Below, piece by piece: positions 23,219 through 32,709 of a DNA stretch of 39,085 nt. Source of the DNA: an uncultured Alistipes sp. (GTDB lineage Bacteria; Bacteroidota; Bacteroidia; Bacteroidales; Rikenellaceae); the NCBI GenBank assembly GCA_947367255.1, contig CANBCZ010000018.1, forward strand, positions 1-39,085, read 5' to 3'. The notes under the pieces were generated by a model. It made no database searches and was not told the DNA's origin. It saw only the letters and a program-made list of their open reading frames with translations. Each line of letters opens with the position of its first letter. The first letter of the stretch is position 1. The position numbers and the translations under genes are program-made.

Positions 23219-25102
23219 ATGAAAAAACTACTTACCCTTGTAGCGTTTGTATTGTGTGCAACATTCGCAACCGGTCAAAATACCACAGAAGAGATTCGTC
23301 TGGCGCGTGCCATTCAGGACGATATACAGATGGAGCAGTATGTGTGGGCAATAGGTACCGGAGTGACAAAGGAGGAGGCTGATAAAAATGCCATCAACTC
23401 CCTATCGCAGCTCGGTATGACGCAGACAACAATTATTGACAACGAGTTCTCGAATGTGAACACCGGAGGGGATGTCAAGTCGTCAATGAGCACCAAATCG
23501 GCATCTGTCGGCATCTCCAATCTCTCTTTGGAGAAGGCGAGGGTTATATACCTTGCACCACACGCAGGCATGGAGGTAGCACTGCGTTTTATGACTCGCG
23601 AGGATTGGGAGAAGCGTCACGAAGAGACAAAACTCAAGATCGAGAACTACATAGATAGCGCCGCTTTTGCATTCTCTACAGAGGATCAGCTGCGCTACTA
23701 CTCGTGGGCAAATATCCTTATGAGCGGCTACACCAAGGGCGATATTTTGATTGATGGTGTAAATGCAGGACCCGTTCTGCAGAGCAAGGTCCGCGAGATA
23801 TTGAACGGAATTAAAATCTCGATTGTGGCTATTGAGGAGGATAAGCAGAATAAGAACTATCCGTACAAGATTATGCTCGACTTTGTCTATGACGGAAAGC
23901 CTCTGCCAAGCATCACCTACAGTTACTTTGATGGTAGCGGCACAGTGAGCGATGAGATGGTAAAGGATGGTCGTGCGATGATACAGATGAAGAAGCTTCC
24001 GGAGAGTTTCAACATCAACATCGACTACATAATGGAGGATTTGGCTCGTCAGGCAGAGCCTGCTGTGGTTGTCCTTGCACCACGCACAGCACCGTTCAAG
24101 GAGGCTACAAAGGAGGTCTTTACAAAGGGTTTCAGACCAAAGAGCGAGGTCGATACCAACTCCGAGAAGGTTAAGTCTGTTGTTACAAACCAGCTCAAGC
24201 GACAGCAGGCAGACTACGCAGCCATCACAGAGGTCAAGGATGATGCGCAGGCACCATATCGCAAGATTCTGAGCGACATTGTCGCCTCGTTCTCGTCACT
24301 CTCGAGCATAAATATCCGCCCACACTTTACCGACAGCGCGTGGAGAGAGTATCAGATGATTGTTGCCGAGGGTAAACCTACTTTAGCGCGTACTCCAAAC
24401 TGGACATTTGCCGAGCTCGACTCGCTTGTCATCTGCCGCGAGATGCCGATAAAGCTCAACTTCAAAGGTAACAAGAAGTTTGTCGAGGATGTGGTCTTCC
24501 GCGTAAACAAGAACACCAAGAAGATCGAGTCTGTTGCCTACAAGCTCTCGCAGAACACAGAGTCGCAGATTATGGCAAAGGAGTGGAAGGAGCGCGACAG
24601 ACTCACCCTTATCACCTTCCTTGAGGACTACCGCACAGCATACTGTCTGCGCGATATAAACTACATCAACAAGGTCTTCTCGAACGACGCCTACATTATC
24701 GTTGGTAAGATTCTGCAGCAGTCGAAGAAGAAGTACAACGACAACAACAATTTGGAGATAGACGGAAAGGTTGTCTACACCCAATACAGCAAGGAGGAGT
24801 ATCTGGTAAATCTGAAGAAGAGTTTTATGAGCAAGGAGTTCGTAAATATCCGATTCGATGACTGCAATGTCTCTAAGGGTTACAACGCCAAGGAGGGTAT
24901 CTATGCCGTGCAGGTGCGTCAGCTCTACTACTCGAACAACTACTCCGACGATGGTATTCTCACTCTGGCTATAGATATGCGAAACGATGTAAATCCACTT
25001 GTTCGTGTCCGCGTATGGCAGGTAGAGAGAGATGTAAACTATACCTCCGAGCAGATGATTGAGCGTACAGTATCTACCGAGGGAAGTCTCTCCTCAAACT
25101 AA
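23219..25102 (+). CDS. Secreted protein with LPP20-like N-terminus and NTF2-like C-terminus, function unknown
   Basis: The protein has 627 residues with a Sec signal peptide (cut near ATGQN) and no lipobox. Residues about 40-125 resemble the LPP20 lipoprotein family: YVWAIGTGVTKEEADKNAINSLSQ, then the conserved-looking EKARVIYLAPHAGMEVALRFM. Residues about 150-290 form a second domain (YYSWANILMSGYTKGDILIDG; DFVYDGKPLPSITYSYFDG). Residues about 455-605 look like an NTF2/SnoaL-type fold: LITFLEDYRTAYCLRDINYINKVFSNDAYIIVG, and later DGILTLAIDMRNDVNPLVRVRVWQ. The protein is probably periplasmic or surface bound. It is followed after 9 bases by the PEGA protein, with no other genes in the unit. 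I do not recognise a described function. Confidence 0.75.
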   Translation: MKKLLTLVAFVLCATFATGQNTTEEIRLARAIQDDIQMEQYVWAIGTGVTKEEADKNAINSLSQLGMTQTTIIDNEFSNVNTGGDVKSSMSTKSASVGISNLSLEKARVIYLAPHAGMEVALRFMTREDWEKRHEETKLKIENYIDSAAFAFSTEDQLRYYSWANILMSGYTKGDILIDGVNAGPVLQSKVREILNGIKISIVAIEEDKQNKNYPYKIMLDFVYDGKPLPSITYSYFDGSGTVSDEMVKDGRAMIQMKKLPESFNINIDYIMEDLARQAEPAVVVLAPRTAPFKEATKEVFTKGFRPKSEVDTNSEKVKSVVTNQLKRQQADYAAITEVKDDAQAPYRKILSDIVASFSSLSSINIRPHFTDSAWREYQMIVAEGKPTLARTPNWTFAELDSLVICREMPIKLNFKGNKKFVEDVVFRVNKNTKKIESVAYKLSQNTESQIMAKEWKERDRLTLITFLEDYRTAYCLRDINYINKVFSNDAYIIVGKILQQSKKKYNDNNNLEIDGKVVYTQYSKEEYLVNLKKSFMSKEFVNIRFDDCNVSKGYNAKEGIYAVQVRQLYYSNNYSDDGILTLAIDMRNDVNPLVRVRVWQVERDVNYTSEQMIERTVSTEGSLSSN

Positions 25103-25111
25103 ACCCGAGCT

Positions 25112-27307
25112 ATGAAACGACTGTTTTCACTACTTCTTTCACTCTGTGTGGCTGCTGTGGCAACTGCGCAGGTCGAGCAGGCTATAATTATCGACAAGGC
25201 GACCTTCAAGGCTATCAACAGCGATATGCTGACAGGTGTAAATATCGACCCGATAGCTCCAGACTCCTCTCGCCGCCCATGTGCTCGTATCAAGATGAAG
25301 ATCAATCGTATGACCCGCGAGGAGATCGATGGTCTTGAGATGAGAATCAGAACCAACAACGAGTGTACAAAGTGTAAGACTGCCGATTATGACAATGGTC
25401 TGATTATAGAGATGACCGCAAAGGCAGAATCGCGCTTCTACCTCCATCACGACAAGTTTGGCGACTCAAACGAGGTCTCATTGCACCTTGAGGCTGATAA
25501 GGAGTACTATATCGAGGCATCGCTCAACCAGCAGTTTTCGATTACTGTGGCATCCAATGTTGCCGATGCTGAGGTCTATATCGACAATATCTTCAAGGGA
25601 AAGACCAATGCGGACGGCTATCTGACTGTTGAGGGTCTGCTTGCCGGCGAGCACGATATGAAGCTTATCTACTCGGGAGTGGACTACAACCAGACTATTC
25701 TTATCTCCTCGACAAAGATATTCTTCCGTCAGGATGTAGACATCAAGAGTACCTCAAGTCAATATCTCGTTATCAAGACCGAGCCGAAAAATGCGCTTGT
25801 CGAGATTAACGGCGAGGTTGTCGAAAATAGCGCAAACGGAGCGAGCAAGATTCTCAAGCCGGGTGCCTATACCTACACCGTAACGGCTCAAAATTACCAC
25901 CCAAAGAGCGGTACAGGCATTATGCGTGGCGAGAAGATTACCCTCGACATCACTCTCGACCCGGCATTTGGACACTTGGCAATCGATGCCAACAACGAGT
26001 TTAACGGTGCACAGGTCTATGTAGACAACTCTCAGCGTGGCACACTGCCTCTGTCAAAAAATATCATCCTCAAGAGCGGCGACCACTCTGTGCGTATCGT
26101 AAAGTCGCTCTACAAGACCTTTGAGCAGAGCATAACCATCTCTGACGGCAAGGTTACAACAATCACTGCCGCCCTCGAACCGAACTTTGCACAGGTAACA
26201 CTCAAGGCTGATAACGGCGTCGAGATTTGGGTAGACAACACCAAAAAGGGTACGGGCAGCTGGAGTGGCAAGCTCGAGATTGGCGACCATATTGTCGAGT
26301 GTCACAAGGCATCTCATGTATCAAGCCACCACACTCTGACAATCACAAATCAGGCTGCTGTTTCACGCACATTTGACCCACTGAAGCCTATCTACGGCAC
26401 ACTCAACATATCGAGTACTCCTATCGGTGCCACAATTACCATCGATGGAGAGAAGGTGGGCGAAACGCCGATGATCAAGAGCGATGTGCTTGTCGGAAAG
26501 CGCGTAGTGGAGATAAGTATGAAGGGCTACCAGACCAAGGGCGAGAGTGTCGAGGTTGTAGAGGGTAAAACTGTCGAAATCAGCCCTAAACTCTCTACTG
26601 CAAAGAGTACAACAACCTACAACACAACCTCAACAAACACAACAACCTCAACTAAGAGCTCTGTTAAAAACGGCAACATACTGCAGGGTGCTATAGGTCT
26701 TACATACGGCTTTGGTGCACAATCTATGGCTATAGGTGTACCTATAGAGATGAGAGTGGGTAACATACACAACCTCTTCAACCTCTTTGTAACGGGTAAG
26801 TACAACCATACAACCGCTATGAAAAAGGAGGATTCGACCGATATTCAGACAGAGCTTAGTGCAAATCAGTGGTCGTTGGGTGGAAATCTCCGCGCAAACT
26901 TTATCCGTAAAAGCACCTCCGCATACTTTGTCGATTTGGGTGCGCTCTACAACTTCAATACAAGCGCCTCTTACAAGACAGGCTCTATCGGTTACGGCTC
27001 AGAGAGTGAGAGTGCAGGGTATAGCAGTTATACGACAACCAAAGCACCTGAACTTCTCAACAAGAACTCTGTATCGGGAATTATAGCCATTGGTGGTGGC
27101 GGTAAACTTATGGAGTGTTCGCTCTACTTCCAGTACAACTTTACCCCTACATTCAATACCGAAAACCTTGCACTATACCCTGTACAGCAAGACTCAAGTA
27201 CCCTTCAAACCCTTGCCGATATCCCTAATGCGGTAAAGATGGCAAACGGTAATTTCAATATCGGTATATCAATAAAGGTCTACTTCAATGGTGGATTTTT
27301 CAAGTAA
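25112..27307 (+). CDS. PEGA-repeat secreted protein with probable C-terminal beta domain
   Basis: The protein has 731 residues with a Sec signal peptide (cut near ATAQV). The N-terminal region (about 25-140) contains a CTKCK pair (85, 88). About five PEGA units follow (near 143-200, 219-285, 288-355, 359-425, 428-495), shown by V.ID....G.T and G.H......Y patterns; the clearest is NISSTPIGATITIDGEKVGETP. A Thr/Ser-rich linker (about 497-518) leads to a 210-residue C-terminal part with alternating residues (LQGAIGLTYGFGAQSMAIG, LGGNLRANFI, LYFQYNF) and a final aromatic residue, fitting an outer-membrane beta-barrel. PEGA domains are often in surface proteins and are thought to mediate binding. 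This could be the membrane anchor of a complex with the upstream protein; that is inference. Confidence 0.8.
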   Translation: MKRLFSLLLSLCVAAVATAQVEQAIIIDKATFKAINSDMLTGVNIDPIAPDSSRRPCARIKMKINRMTREEIDGLEMRIRTNNECTKCKTADYDNGLIIEMTAKAESRFYLHHDKFGDSNEVSLHLEADKEYYIEASLNQQFSITVASNVADAEVYIDNIFKGKTNADGYLTVEGLLAGEHDMKLIYSGVDYNQTILISSTKIFFRQDVDIKSTSSQYLVIKTEPKNALVEINGEVVENSANGASKILKPGAYTYTVTAQNYHPKSGTGIMRGEKITLDITLDPAFGHLAIDANNEFNGAQVYVDNSQRGTLPLSKNIILKSGDHSVRIVKSLYKTFEQSITISDGKVTTITAALEPNFAQVTLKADNGVEIWVDNTKKGTGSWSGKLEIGDHIVECHKASHVSSHHTLTITNQAAVSRTFDPLKPIYGTLNISSTPIGATITIDGEKVGETPMIKSDVLVGKRVVEISMKGYQTKGESVEVVEGKTVEISPKLSTAKSTTTYNTTSTNTTTSTKSSVKNGNILQGAIGLTYGFGAQSMAIGVPIEMRVGNIHNLFNLFVTGKYNHTTAMKKEDSTDIQTELSANQWSLGGNLRANFIRKSTSAYFVDLGALYNFNTSASYKTGSIGYGSESESAGYSSYTTTKAPELLNKNSVSGIIAIGGGGKLMECSLYFQYNFTPTFNTENLALYPVQQDSSTLQTLADIPNAVKMANGNFNIGISIKVYFNGGFFK

Positions 27308-27324
27308 TAGTTTTCGATAAACAC

Positions 27325-27364
27325 AAAATGAGTGTGCCCAAAATTGTTGGACACACTCATTTTT
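27325..27364. terminator. Bidirectional terminator between the PEGA gene and the pilus operon
   Basis: AAAATGAGTGTGCCCAA pairs with TTGGACACACTCATTTT with one mismatch, followed by TTTTGTA. It serves two convergent units. The core is nearly the same as that of the terminator at 4131-4172. Confidence 0.85.
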
Positions 27365-27439
27365 GTATCACTGCCTAATTTAACAAGAGCCGTATTGAAG
27401 CCGATAGCACTCCGTAGAAGCCCTGTTATAGTTCACCGT

Positions 27440-30418
27440 TTACAACGATAGTGCAAGCTCAATATCCGGAGAGTTAAAGAGCGTATGCAGATTTGAAATT
27501 TTCGCGGTGTATACAGCCTTTGTTGTCGGATGGGTGTAGTGCATCTCGATCTCGTCGGTATACCAGTTAAATGCGTACTCTTTGCGCAAATTAAGGGTGT
27601 ATACGCCATTTTCGCCAACATTGATACTTCCGATACGCACACCGTCCGATACGCGTGAAAATGCCACAAAACCGTACTGTGGAACATCGAGCGTCTGACT
27701 GCCTGTATTATACTTAAGTCTACCCGAGATAAGCTTGTTGGTAACCTTGAACTGCTTGTCGTAGAAGACTACGCGCTCATTGTCCGAAGAGATTGTAATT
27801 GTACCTGCACTTGTGACGGTTTTTGTCTTGAACGGGATAGTCTTACGCTCGCCCACCTGATTTACATTACCCATCTCGTCGCTGTTAAGCACTGTACCGT
27901 AACCAAAAGCACGCTCTGCCTCGCGATCCGCCTCAACAGTATAGACAAATCTGCCATCAGAGAGTTTGCGCACCTTGTTGGCATTGATATTAAACTCTGC
28001 AAAACGGGTTGCGTCAAGGTCGAGCATCGGTGCATCGATATAGATATCGAACTGCTCGCCAAACGGATCTACACTCTTATTGTCCGAGCCACGGAACGAT
28101 GTCACCTCAAATGACACCTCGACACTCTGATTTGGCTCGTAACTCCACTCGATGTGGCTCACACTCTCCGCAACCTGATAGCGCTCATACTCGCCCTCGC
28201 CATTAATCTGCGCAGCAAAGTGGAAAGGTCGGTAGTTTGCAAGCTCAAAGACTACAGAGCGGTATGTATTACCCGCATAAGGGGTTGTAACGCCCGGAAT
28301 AGCCGAGTTGGATTGGGTGTTGTTTGAGGCAATACGAACAACATCCTCACTCACGGCGCGGTTGGTCTTGAGGTGGATAGTGTACTGACCGATGTCGGTT
28401 GTATTGTTCGGATTGTCAATCATAAACATAAATACACGACCGTTTGTCGAGTGCGACCAATAATCCTCACTTACAGAGTAGAATGTAGCGCCATGGTCCT
28501 CATGACCCTCTGTATAGTAGTCGAGAGTCTTCGAGTAGATCATAAACTCGTCCGCTGCACCGGCATTAATTGCGCTGCCTGTAGAGTTGTCTATCATCTG
28601 CATATCGAATGTTACCGGAGCATTGCGCTTCTGCGCCACAAGGCGGTAGAGGACAACCTCATCATCCGGCACCTCCTGATTAGGGTCGTTCTCCGTATTG
28701 ACACTATACTCCGACAGACCCTCGATAGTAATTGCGTACTGGTGGTCGGTAAAGGTGAAGAGCTTTGTCAGGGTCTCGAAGTAGTCTGCCTCGATCATAA
28801 TATCCTGATTGATATTATCCTCCTGCTTCAGAATGGTATGGAAATAGACGCGCTGCACACCCGGGTTGGTTACTGTATAGACATACTTGTAACCTATCGT
28901 ATTCTCCTCCTTGCCGTAGCCCTCCTCACCCTCGCGGATTACCGGCAGGTTCATACCCGACGATGAGCGGACATCAAGGCTGTTTACAGAGATAAGCACA
29001 TCGAATGGATAGAGCTCCTCCGGACAGCTCTCCGGAATGGTAAACTTGAGTGTTACAAACTCGCCCGTAGTGCCACCGAAGATCTGTGTACCTACCCACG
29101 CAGGGGTAAATTGCTGGGTCTTGATGACGATAATATCTATCGTGCGCTGCAGCTTACCCTTCTTGATAAGCAGTGTTCCGCTCTGGCGTGTAGGGTTTGT
29201 CATCGGCAGCAGCTGAAGTGTTACCGAGCCGTTGCCAGCAGAGTCGAAACTATGGTCGGCAAAGGTGTGGTTTGCCACATTATTGTCGCCCACCCACGAG
29301 ATATCGGCATCCGAGAGTGTCGAGCCCGACTTTGCTGTAACCTTATAGCCCAAAGTGAGCGGTTTGCCCGCCTCGCTGTCGTTGAGAACGACATATGTGC
29401 GGTCCACAGAGAGGATATACTCCTCATCCTCAATCTCATTAATCCACGATGCTACAGAGATCCAAACATTGTTCGATGCCGGCGCAGTGAGAGCCTGTTC
29501 GAAGGTCGGCTGACCATAGGTAAGCTTACCGACAATATTTATCACATAGGAGTAGTTACGACGCACCTTGATTCGGTCGCCATTGTCGTCTATCAGCACC
29601 ACTCGATAGTAGAGCTGCTCGCTCGAACCGGGAACACTACCCTTGATAATGACAGATATTGGCGACTGGTCGGCATTCTCACTCTCGAAGATATAATCCT
29701 CAGTCTTGGTGTCGATATCGGTAATATCGGACATAATGGCTGTATTCTGAGGCATTGTCACAAACGGCTCGCTGCCCGGCCATACAAAACCCTCAGTCGG
29801 GTGGAATGGTGCCACAGTACCGAACGCCTGACGGTTTGTTGTAACAAAACCTGTCACATTGAGGTAGGCGCTGTTCCAATTGGCTATAGAGACCTTTGCC
29901 TGATTGCGCAACAGCTCTATTCCGTTCGGAAGGGCTGCTATCTGCTCGTTGATATTCTTACTACTGCTTGCATCCTTCTCGAAACGAGCCCAATAGACCA
30001 TCATACCTGACGCACCCTCCATTGCCGCGATAACAGACGCCTCACTCTTGCCACGGAAGTCATTCTCGTTGTAGAGGTTTGCATTTTGGTTGGCAATAAA
30101 GTGGATTATTGAGGTCTGCTCGGGGATGGTCGCCTCAAAGAGACCACTTGTAGTACTCTCCGGAACAAGTGTAGCCCTTACAGTCGAGATAAACAGACCA
30201 TACTCGTTAAAGCAGAAGAGGGTCATATTCTGAATATCCAGACCATCGGGATCTACCGCGCGCACAGCAACTGACTCAAAACCATCTACAGTAGTCCTGA
30301 ACGAGATATTTGTATACCCCTCCTGCACTATAGGAGTATCCTGCTCACCCCAACCCTCTGTACAAGCGGTGAGGGTGAGAGCAAAAAGGGCTGCAACAAT
30401 ATATATAAATCTTCTCAT
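27440..30418 (-). CDS. Large accessory fimbrial lipoprotein at the end of the pilus operon (FimE/Mfa5 position)
   Basis: The ATG at 30418 gives a lipoprotein signal (Cys 19 in LTAC) and 992 residues; the upstream extension of the frame overlaps the preceding gene and is not needed. Early sequence has GYTNISFRTTVDG and Arg 53 in VAVRAVDPDGLD, the spot where other subunits of the operon have an Arg. The rest is a chain of beta domains with motifs such as SYVINIVGKLTYGQPTF (about residue 290), ITIEGLSEYS and QYTIHLKTNRAV. I think it belongs to the DUF4906-like group of Bacteroidales fimbrial accessory proteins, but I am not certain. It is last in the operon, 19 bases after the previous stop. In type V pili the terminal genes encode tip or tip-adaptor proteins. 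Confidence 0.7.
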   Translation of the reverse strand: MRRFIYIVAALFALTLTACTEGWGEQDTPIVQEGYTNISFRTTVDGFESVAVRAVDPDGLDIQNMTLFCFNEYGLFISTVRATLVPESTTSGLFEATIPEQTSIIHFIANQNANLYNENDFRGKSEASVIAAMEGASGMMVYWARFEKDASSSKNINEQIAALPNGIELLRNQAKVSIANWNSAYLNVTGFVTTNRQAFGTVAPFHPTEGFVWPGSEPFVTMPQNTAIMSDITDIDTKTEDYIFESENADQSPISVIIKGSVPGSSEQLYYRVVLIDDNGDRIKVRRNYSYVINIVGKLTYGQPTFEQALTAPASNNVWISVASWINEIEDEEYILSVDRTYVVLNDSEAGKPLTLGYKVTAKSGSTLSDADISWVGDNNVANHTFADHSFDSAGNGSVTLQLLPMTNPTRQSGTLLIKKGKLQRTIDIIVIKTQQFTPAWVGTQIFGGTTGEFVTLKFTIPESCPEELYPFDVLISVNSLDVRSSSGMNLPVIREGEEGYGKEENTIGYKYVYTVTNPGVQRVYFHTILKQEDNINQDIMIEADYFETLTKLFTFTDHQYAITIEGLSEYSVNTENDPNQEVPDDEVVLYRLVAQKRNAPVTFDMQMIDNSTGSAINAGAADEFMIYSKTLDYYTEGHEDHGATFYSVSEDYWSHSTNGRVFMFMIDNPNNTTDIGQYTIHLKTNRAVSEDVVRIASNNTQSNSAIPGVTTPYAGNTYRSVVFELANYRPFHFAAQINGEGEYERYQVAESVSHIEWSYEPNQSVEVSFEVTSFRGSDNKSVDPFGEQFDIYIDAPMLDLDATRFAEFNINANKVRKLSDGRFVYTVEADREAERAFGYGTVLNSDEMGNVNQVGERKTIPFKTKTVTSAGTITISSDNERVVFYDKQFKVTNKLISGRLKYNTGSQTLDVPQYGFVAFSRVSDGVRIGSINVGENGVYTLNLRKEYAFNWYTDEIEMHYTHPTTKAVYTAKISNLHTLFNSPDIELALSL

Positions 30419-30437
30419 CGTAGTAGGAGTTTTTCTA

Positions 30438-32696
30438 TTAGTAAGCATCGCGTACACAGCGCACAGAGTATGAGCTTCCGCTGTAGCTGTTTACATTGGT
30501 TATATCATCATCATTCTTTGTGTTGAATGTTCGTCCGCTTGCCGACTCGTAGAATACAGCATTGAGCAGGTAGTCGATAGCGTCTGCATCGTCGTCTGCT
30601 CCACCCTGCAGGTCCATAATAATCTGCAACTCGGCAGTTGTCGGCAGTCGCCAATCGTCATAGACAATCGGATTGCCGTTGCTATCCTTGCAAACCTCGA
30701 CATACTCGCGGCAGTGGTCAGCAAAGACTGTATGACGCTCGGTATCGTTATCTACAACGGTTCCTATATTAGTACTTGTAGTCACAAAACCAAGGCGCGA
30801 TGCAATCATAAACGATGGCGAAACAAGCTTTGCATTATCCTCTCCCGGATCGGTAACATTGTCTGTAATACGAGGACGACCTACAACATAATCTGCTGAA
30901 GTGGCAGTCACGCGCACATGGTACATACGACAGTTCTGGTAGGCATAACGGCTTTTGTTTGCCTGAGTTGCAGAAGACGAGGTGTTGTCCCAATTATAGT
31001 AGTAGAGGTACGATTTACCCACATTTTGACCCGAAGTCACAGGGTCATCGGCAACCTTCGAACGCCAGAAATAGGCATTGCTGTTGTTGTAGGTATATTT
31101 GCCCGTCCAACTTCCGGAACTTACCGACAGACCTACACGGTGGATATTATTACCCTTATAAAGGAAGGTTGTCGGCTTGCTGTCTGTTGTCTTAAAGTCG
31201 TCACGATAAGAGAACCAACCCACAATATTTGTAACATAAATGAGCGGATACTGGATTACCTGCACATCTGCATAGAGCTCGCCCGAGTCGTGACTTCCGT
31301 TGCCATTATCGTCTTGGAAAACACGCAGAGTGATGTAGCGGATAGTATTATTGGTCGGAACATCGCTCGTAACCTCAATATTTCCCGCAAGTTCTGCAAG
31401 CGGCATAGCACCGATATTGTAATTACTTACCTGAGAGATAATATCTATCTGCTGACCGAACTTGTTGATATAGTATGAATCTGTAACCGCAATTGTTACA
31501 GGCGAAGAGGATGCAAATACCAATGACTCGCTATCTACAGCCACATTTCGCATCTCCATCTGCTCGCGATTTACCTTGAGGTATCTCGGACCTGCCTCGC
31601 CGCCGACATCCACACTCTGGCTCACCCACTCCTTAACCGAGTACTTGGTCTGAGGAAGAGTAATCGGTGTTGAGGTCTCCTCGGCACCCGGAGCGTTGAT
31701 AGTCGCTGTGACATAGTAGATATGGTTGCGCTCGAAAACCTCATCCTTACTGAGCTGCAGCTGGTAGTAGCTGTTCTCGTATGTATGGGTTGTAGAAACA
31801 CCCGTTACAGAATCAACCTCGGTATAGTTGAGAGGGATATTTACAACGAGCGAGGTACCGCGCTCAAAGAAGCTCTGACCCTTATGGTTGTGGCTGTACA
31901 TATAGCCAACAATAGTCACCTTGCTATTATCAGCCTCCCAGTGGAAGAACTGTGAGCTTACACCCTTCTTCGGAGTTGTGAGCTTCGCCTCGTGTGTATA
32001 CTTGTCCATAACAAGGGTATTGTAAGGCATATTGCGGAAGTAGTAACCCGCCTGTGCGCTGTTTACAAACTCGACAAGTCCACCACGCTTGAGTGTAACG
32101 ACAACCTTTGCAGCAGCACGACGCAGCACACACTTGAGCTTTGTATCCTCCGTAAGTACGCCATTATTTATCTCTATGGCAGACTTTACCTCCGGCTCGC
32201 TGACCTCCGACGCAGAAAATGCCTGACCATCCATCAGAAAGTACTGCGGAGCGTCGGCAACCTGCTGCTGACCTGTCATATGTATAAGCTCATTCTGCTC
32301 CGAGAGGCGGAAGAGCGCATCCATATCGCTGCACTGGGCAAAACTCTCAGCAGGAAGGGTGCTGTTTGCAACAAGATAGACATTATACCTACTGCCGACA
32401 GCGAAATCGTCGCGGTTTTTATTCAGATATACCGAGCCCTGGTAGGCGGTAGTTGCAGATACGCGCTCGTGGTAGAACAGCTCGCCCGACGGCTCATAAA
32501 ACAGCACATCTATATGCGACATTGCAGCCTCAACACTCTCGGAAGCAACAGCTCGCGAAGCGGCAAGAGCACCACTCTCAATATCTAAAGCTATACGCCC
32601 ACAACCGGTCTGTGCAACGGGCAGCTCGACACCGGTCGAACAACCCACACCAAGCAGCAGTATCAGTGCGTATGTTATATATCGTAACTTTCTCAT
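30438..32696 (-). CDS. Fimbrial accessory/tip lipoprotein with FISUMP-like C-terminal domain (FimD/Mfa4 position)
   Basis: The protein has 752 residues with a lipobox Cys 19 (LLGVGC) and Arg 48 in AASRAVAS. The N-terminal part (about 30-360) is fimbrillin-accessory-like: SHIDVLFYEPSGELFYHER, YNVYLVANST, LRRAAAKVVVTLKR, and NHIYYVTATINAPG. The C-terminal part ends with DDWRLPTTAELQIIMDLQGG and YSVRCVRDAY, a DUF1566/FISUMP-like module also seen at the end of the first lipoprotein in this window (57-2597). Such modules often form the ligand-binding tip. The gene lies 13 bases after the previous one. It probably sits near the pilus tip; the ligand is unknown. Confidence 0.75.
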   Translation of the reverse strand: MRKLRYITYALILLLGVGCSTGVELPVAQTGCGRIALDIESGALAASRAVASESVEAAMSHIDVLFYEPSGELFYHERVSATTAYQGSVYLNKNRDDFAVGSRYNVYLVANSTLPAESFAQCSDMDALFRLSEQNELIHMTGQQQVADAPQYFLMDGQAFSASEVSEPEVKSAIEINNGVLTEDTKLKCVLRRAAAKVVVTLKRGGLVEFVNSAQAGYYFRNMPYNTLVMDKYTHEAKLTTPKKGVSSQFFHWEADNSKVTIVGYMYSHNHKGQSFFERGTSLVVNIPLNYTEVDSVTGVSTTHTYENSYYQLQLSKDEVFERNHIYYVTATINAPGAEETSTPITLPQTKYSVKEWVSQSVDVGGEAGPRYLKVNREQMEMRNVAVDSESLVFASSSPVTIAVTDSYYINKFGQQIDIISQVSNYNIGAMPLAELAGNIEVTSDVPTNNTIRYITLRVFQDDNGNGSHDSGELYADVQVIQYPLIYVTNIVGWFSYRDDFKTTDSKPTTFLYKGNNIHRVGLSVSSGSWTGKYTYNNSNAYFWRSKVADDPVTSGQNVGKSYLYYYNWDNTSSSATQANKSRYAYQNCRMYHVRVTATSADYVVGRPRITDNVTDPGEDNAKLVSPSFMIASRLGFVTTSTNIGTVVDNDTERHTVFADHCREYVEVCKDSNGNPIVYDDWRLPTTAELQIIMDLQGGADDDADAIDYLLNAVFYESASGRTFNTKNDDDITNVNSYSGSSYSVRCVRDAY

Positions 32697-32709
32697 CTTT
32701 AATGCGTTG

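Noticed and set aside
26610..26660. ACAAC-rich short tandem repeat as a phase-variable tract
   Set aside because: The units are irregular and encode the Thr/Ser linker of the PEGA protein in frame; there is no uniform repeat prone to slippage.
28373..30010. Long + strand open frames opposite the large accessory fimbrial gene
   Set aside because: They are mirror frames of a strongly coding minus-strand gene and have no recognisable domains; several similar frames across the pilus operon were dropped for the same reason.
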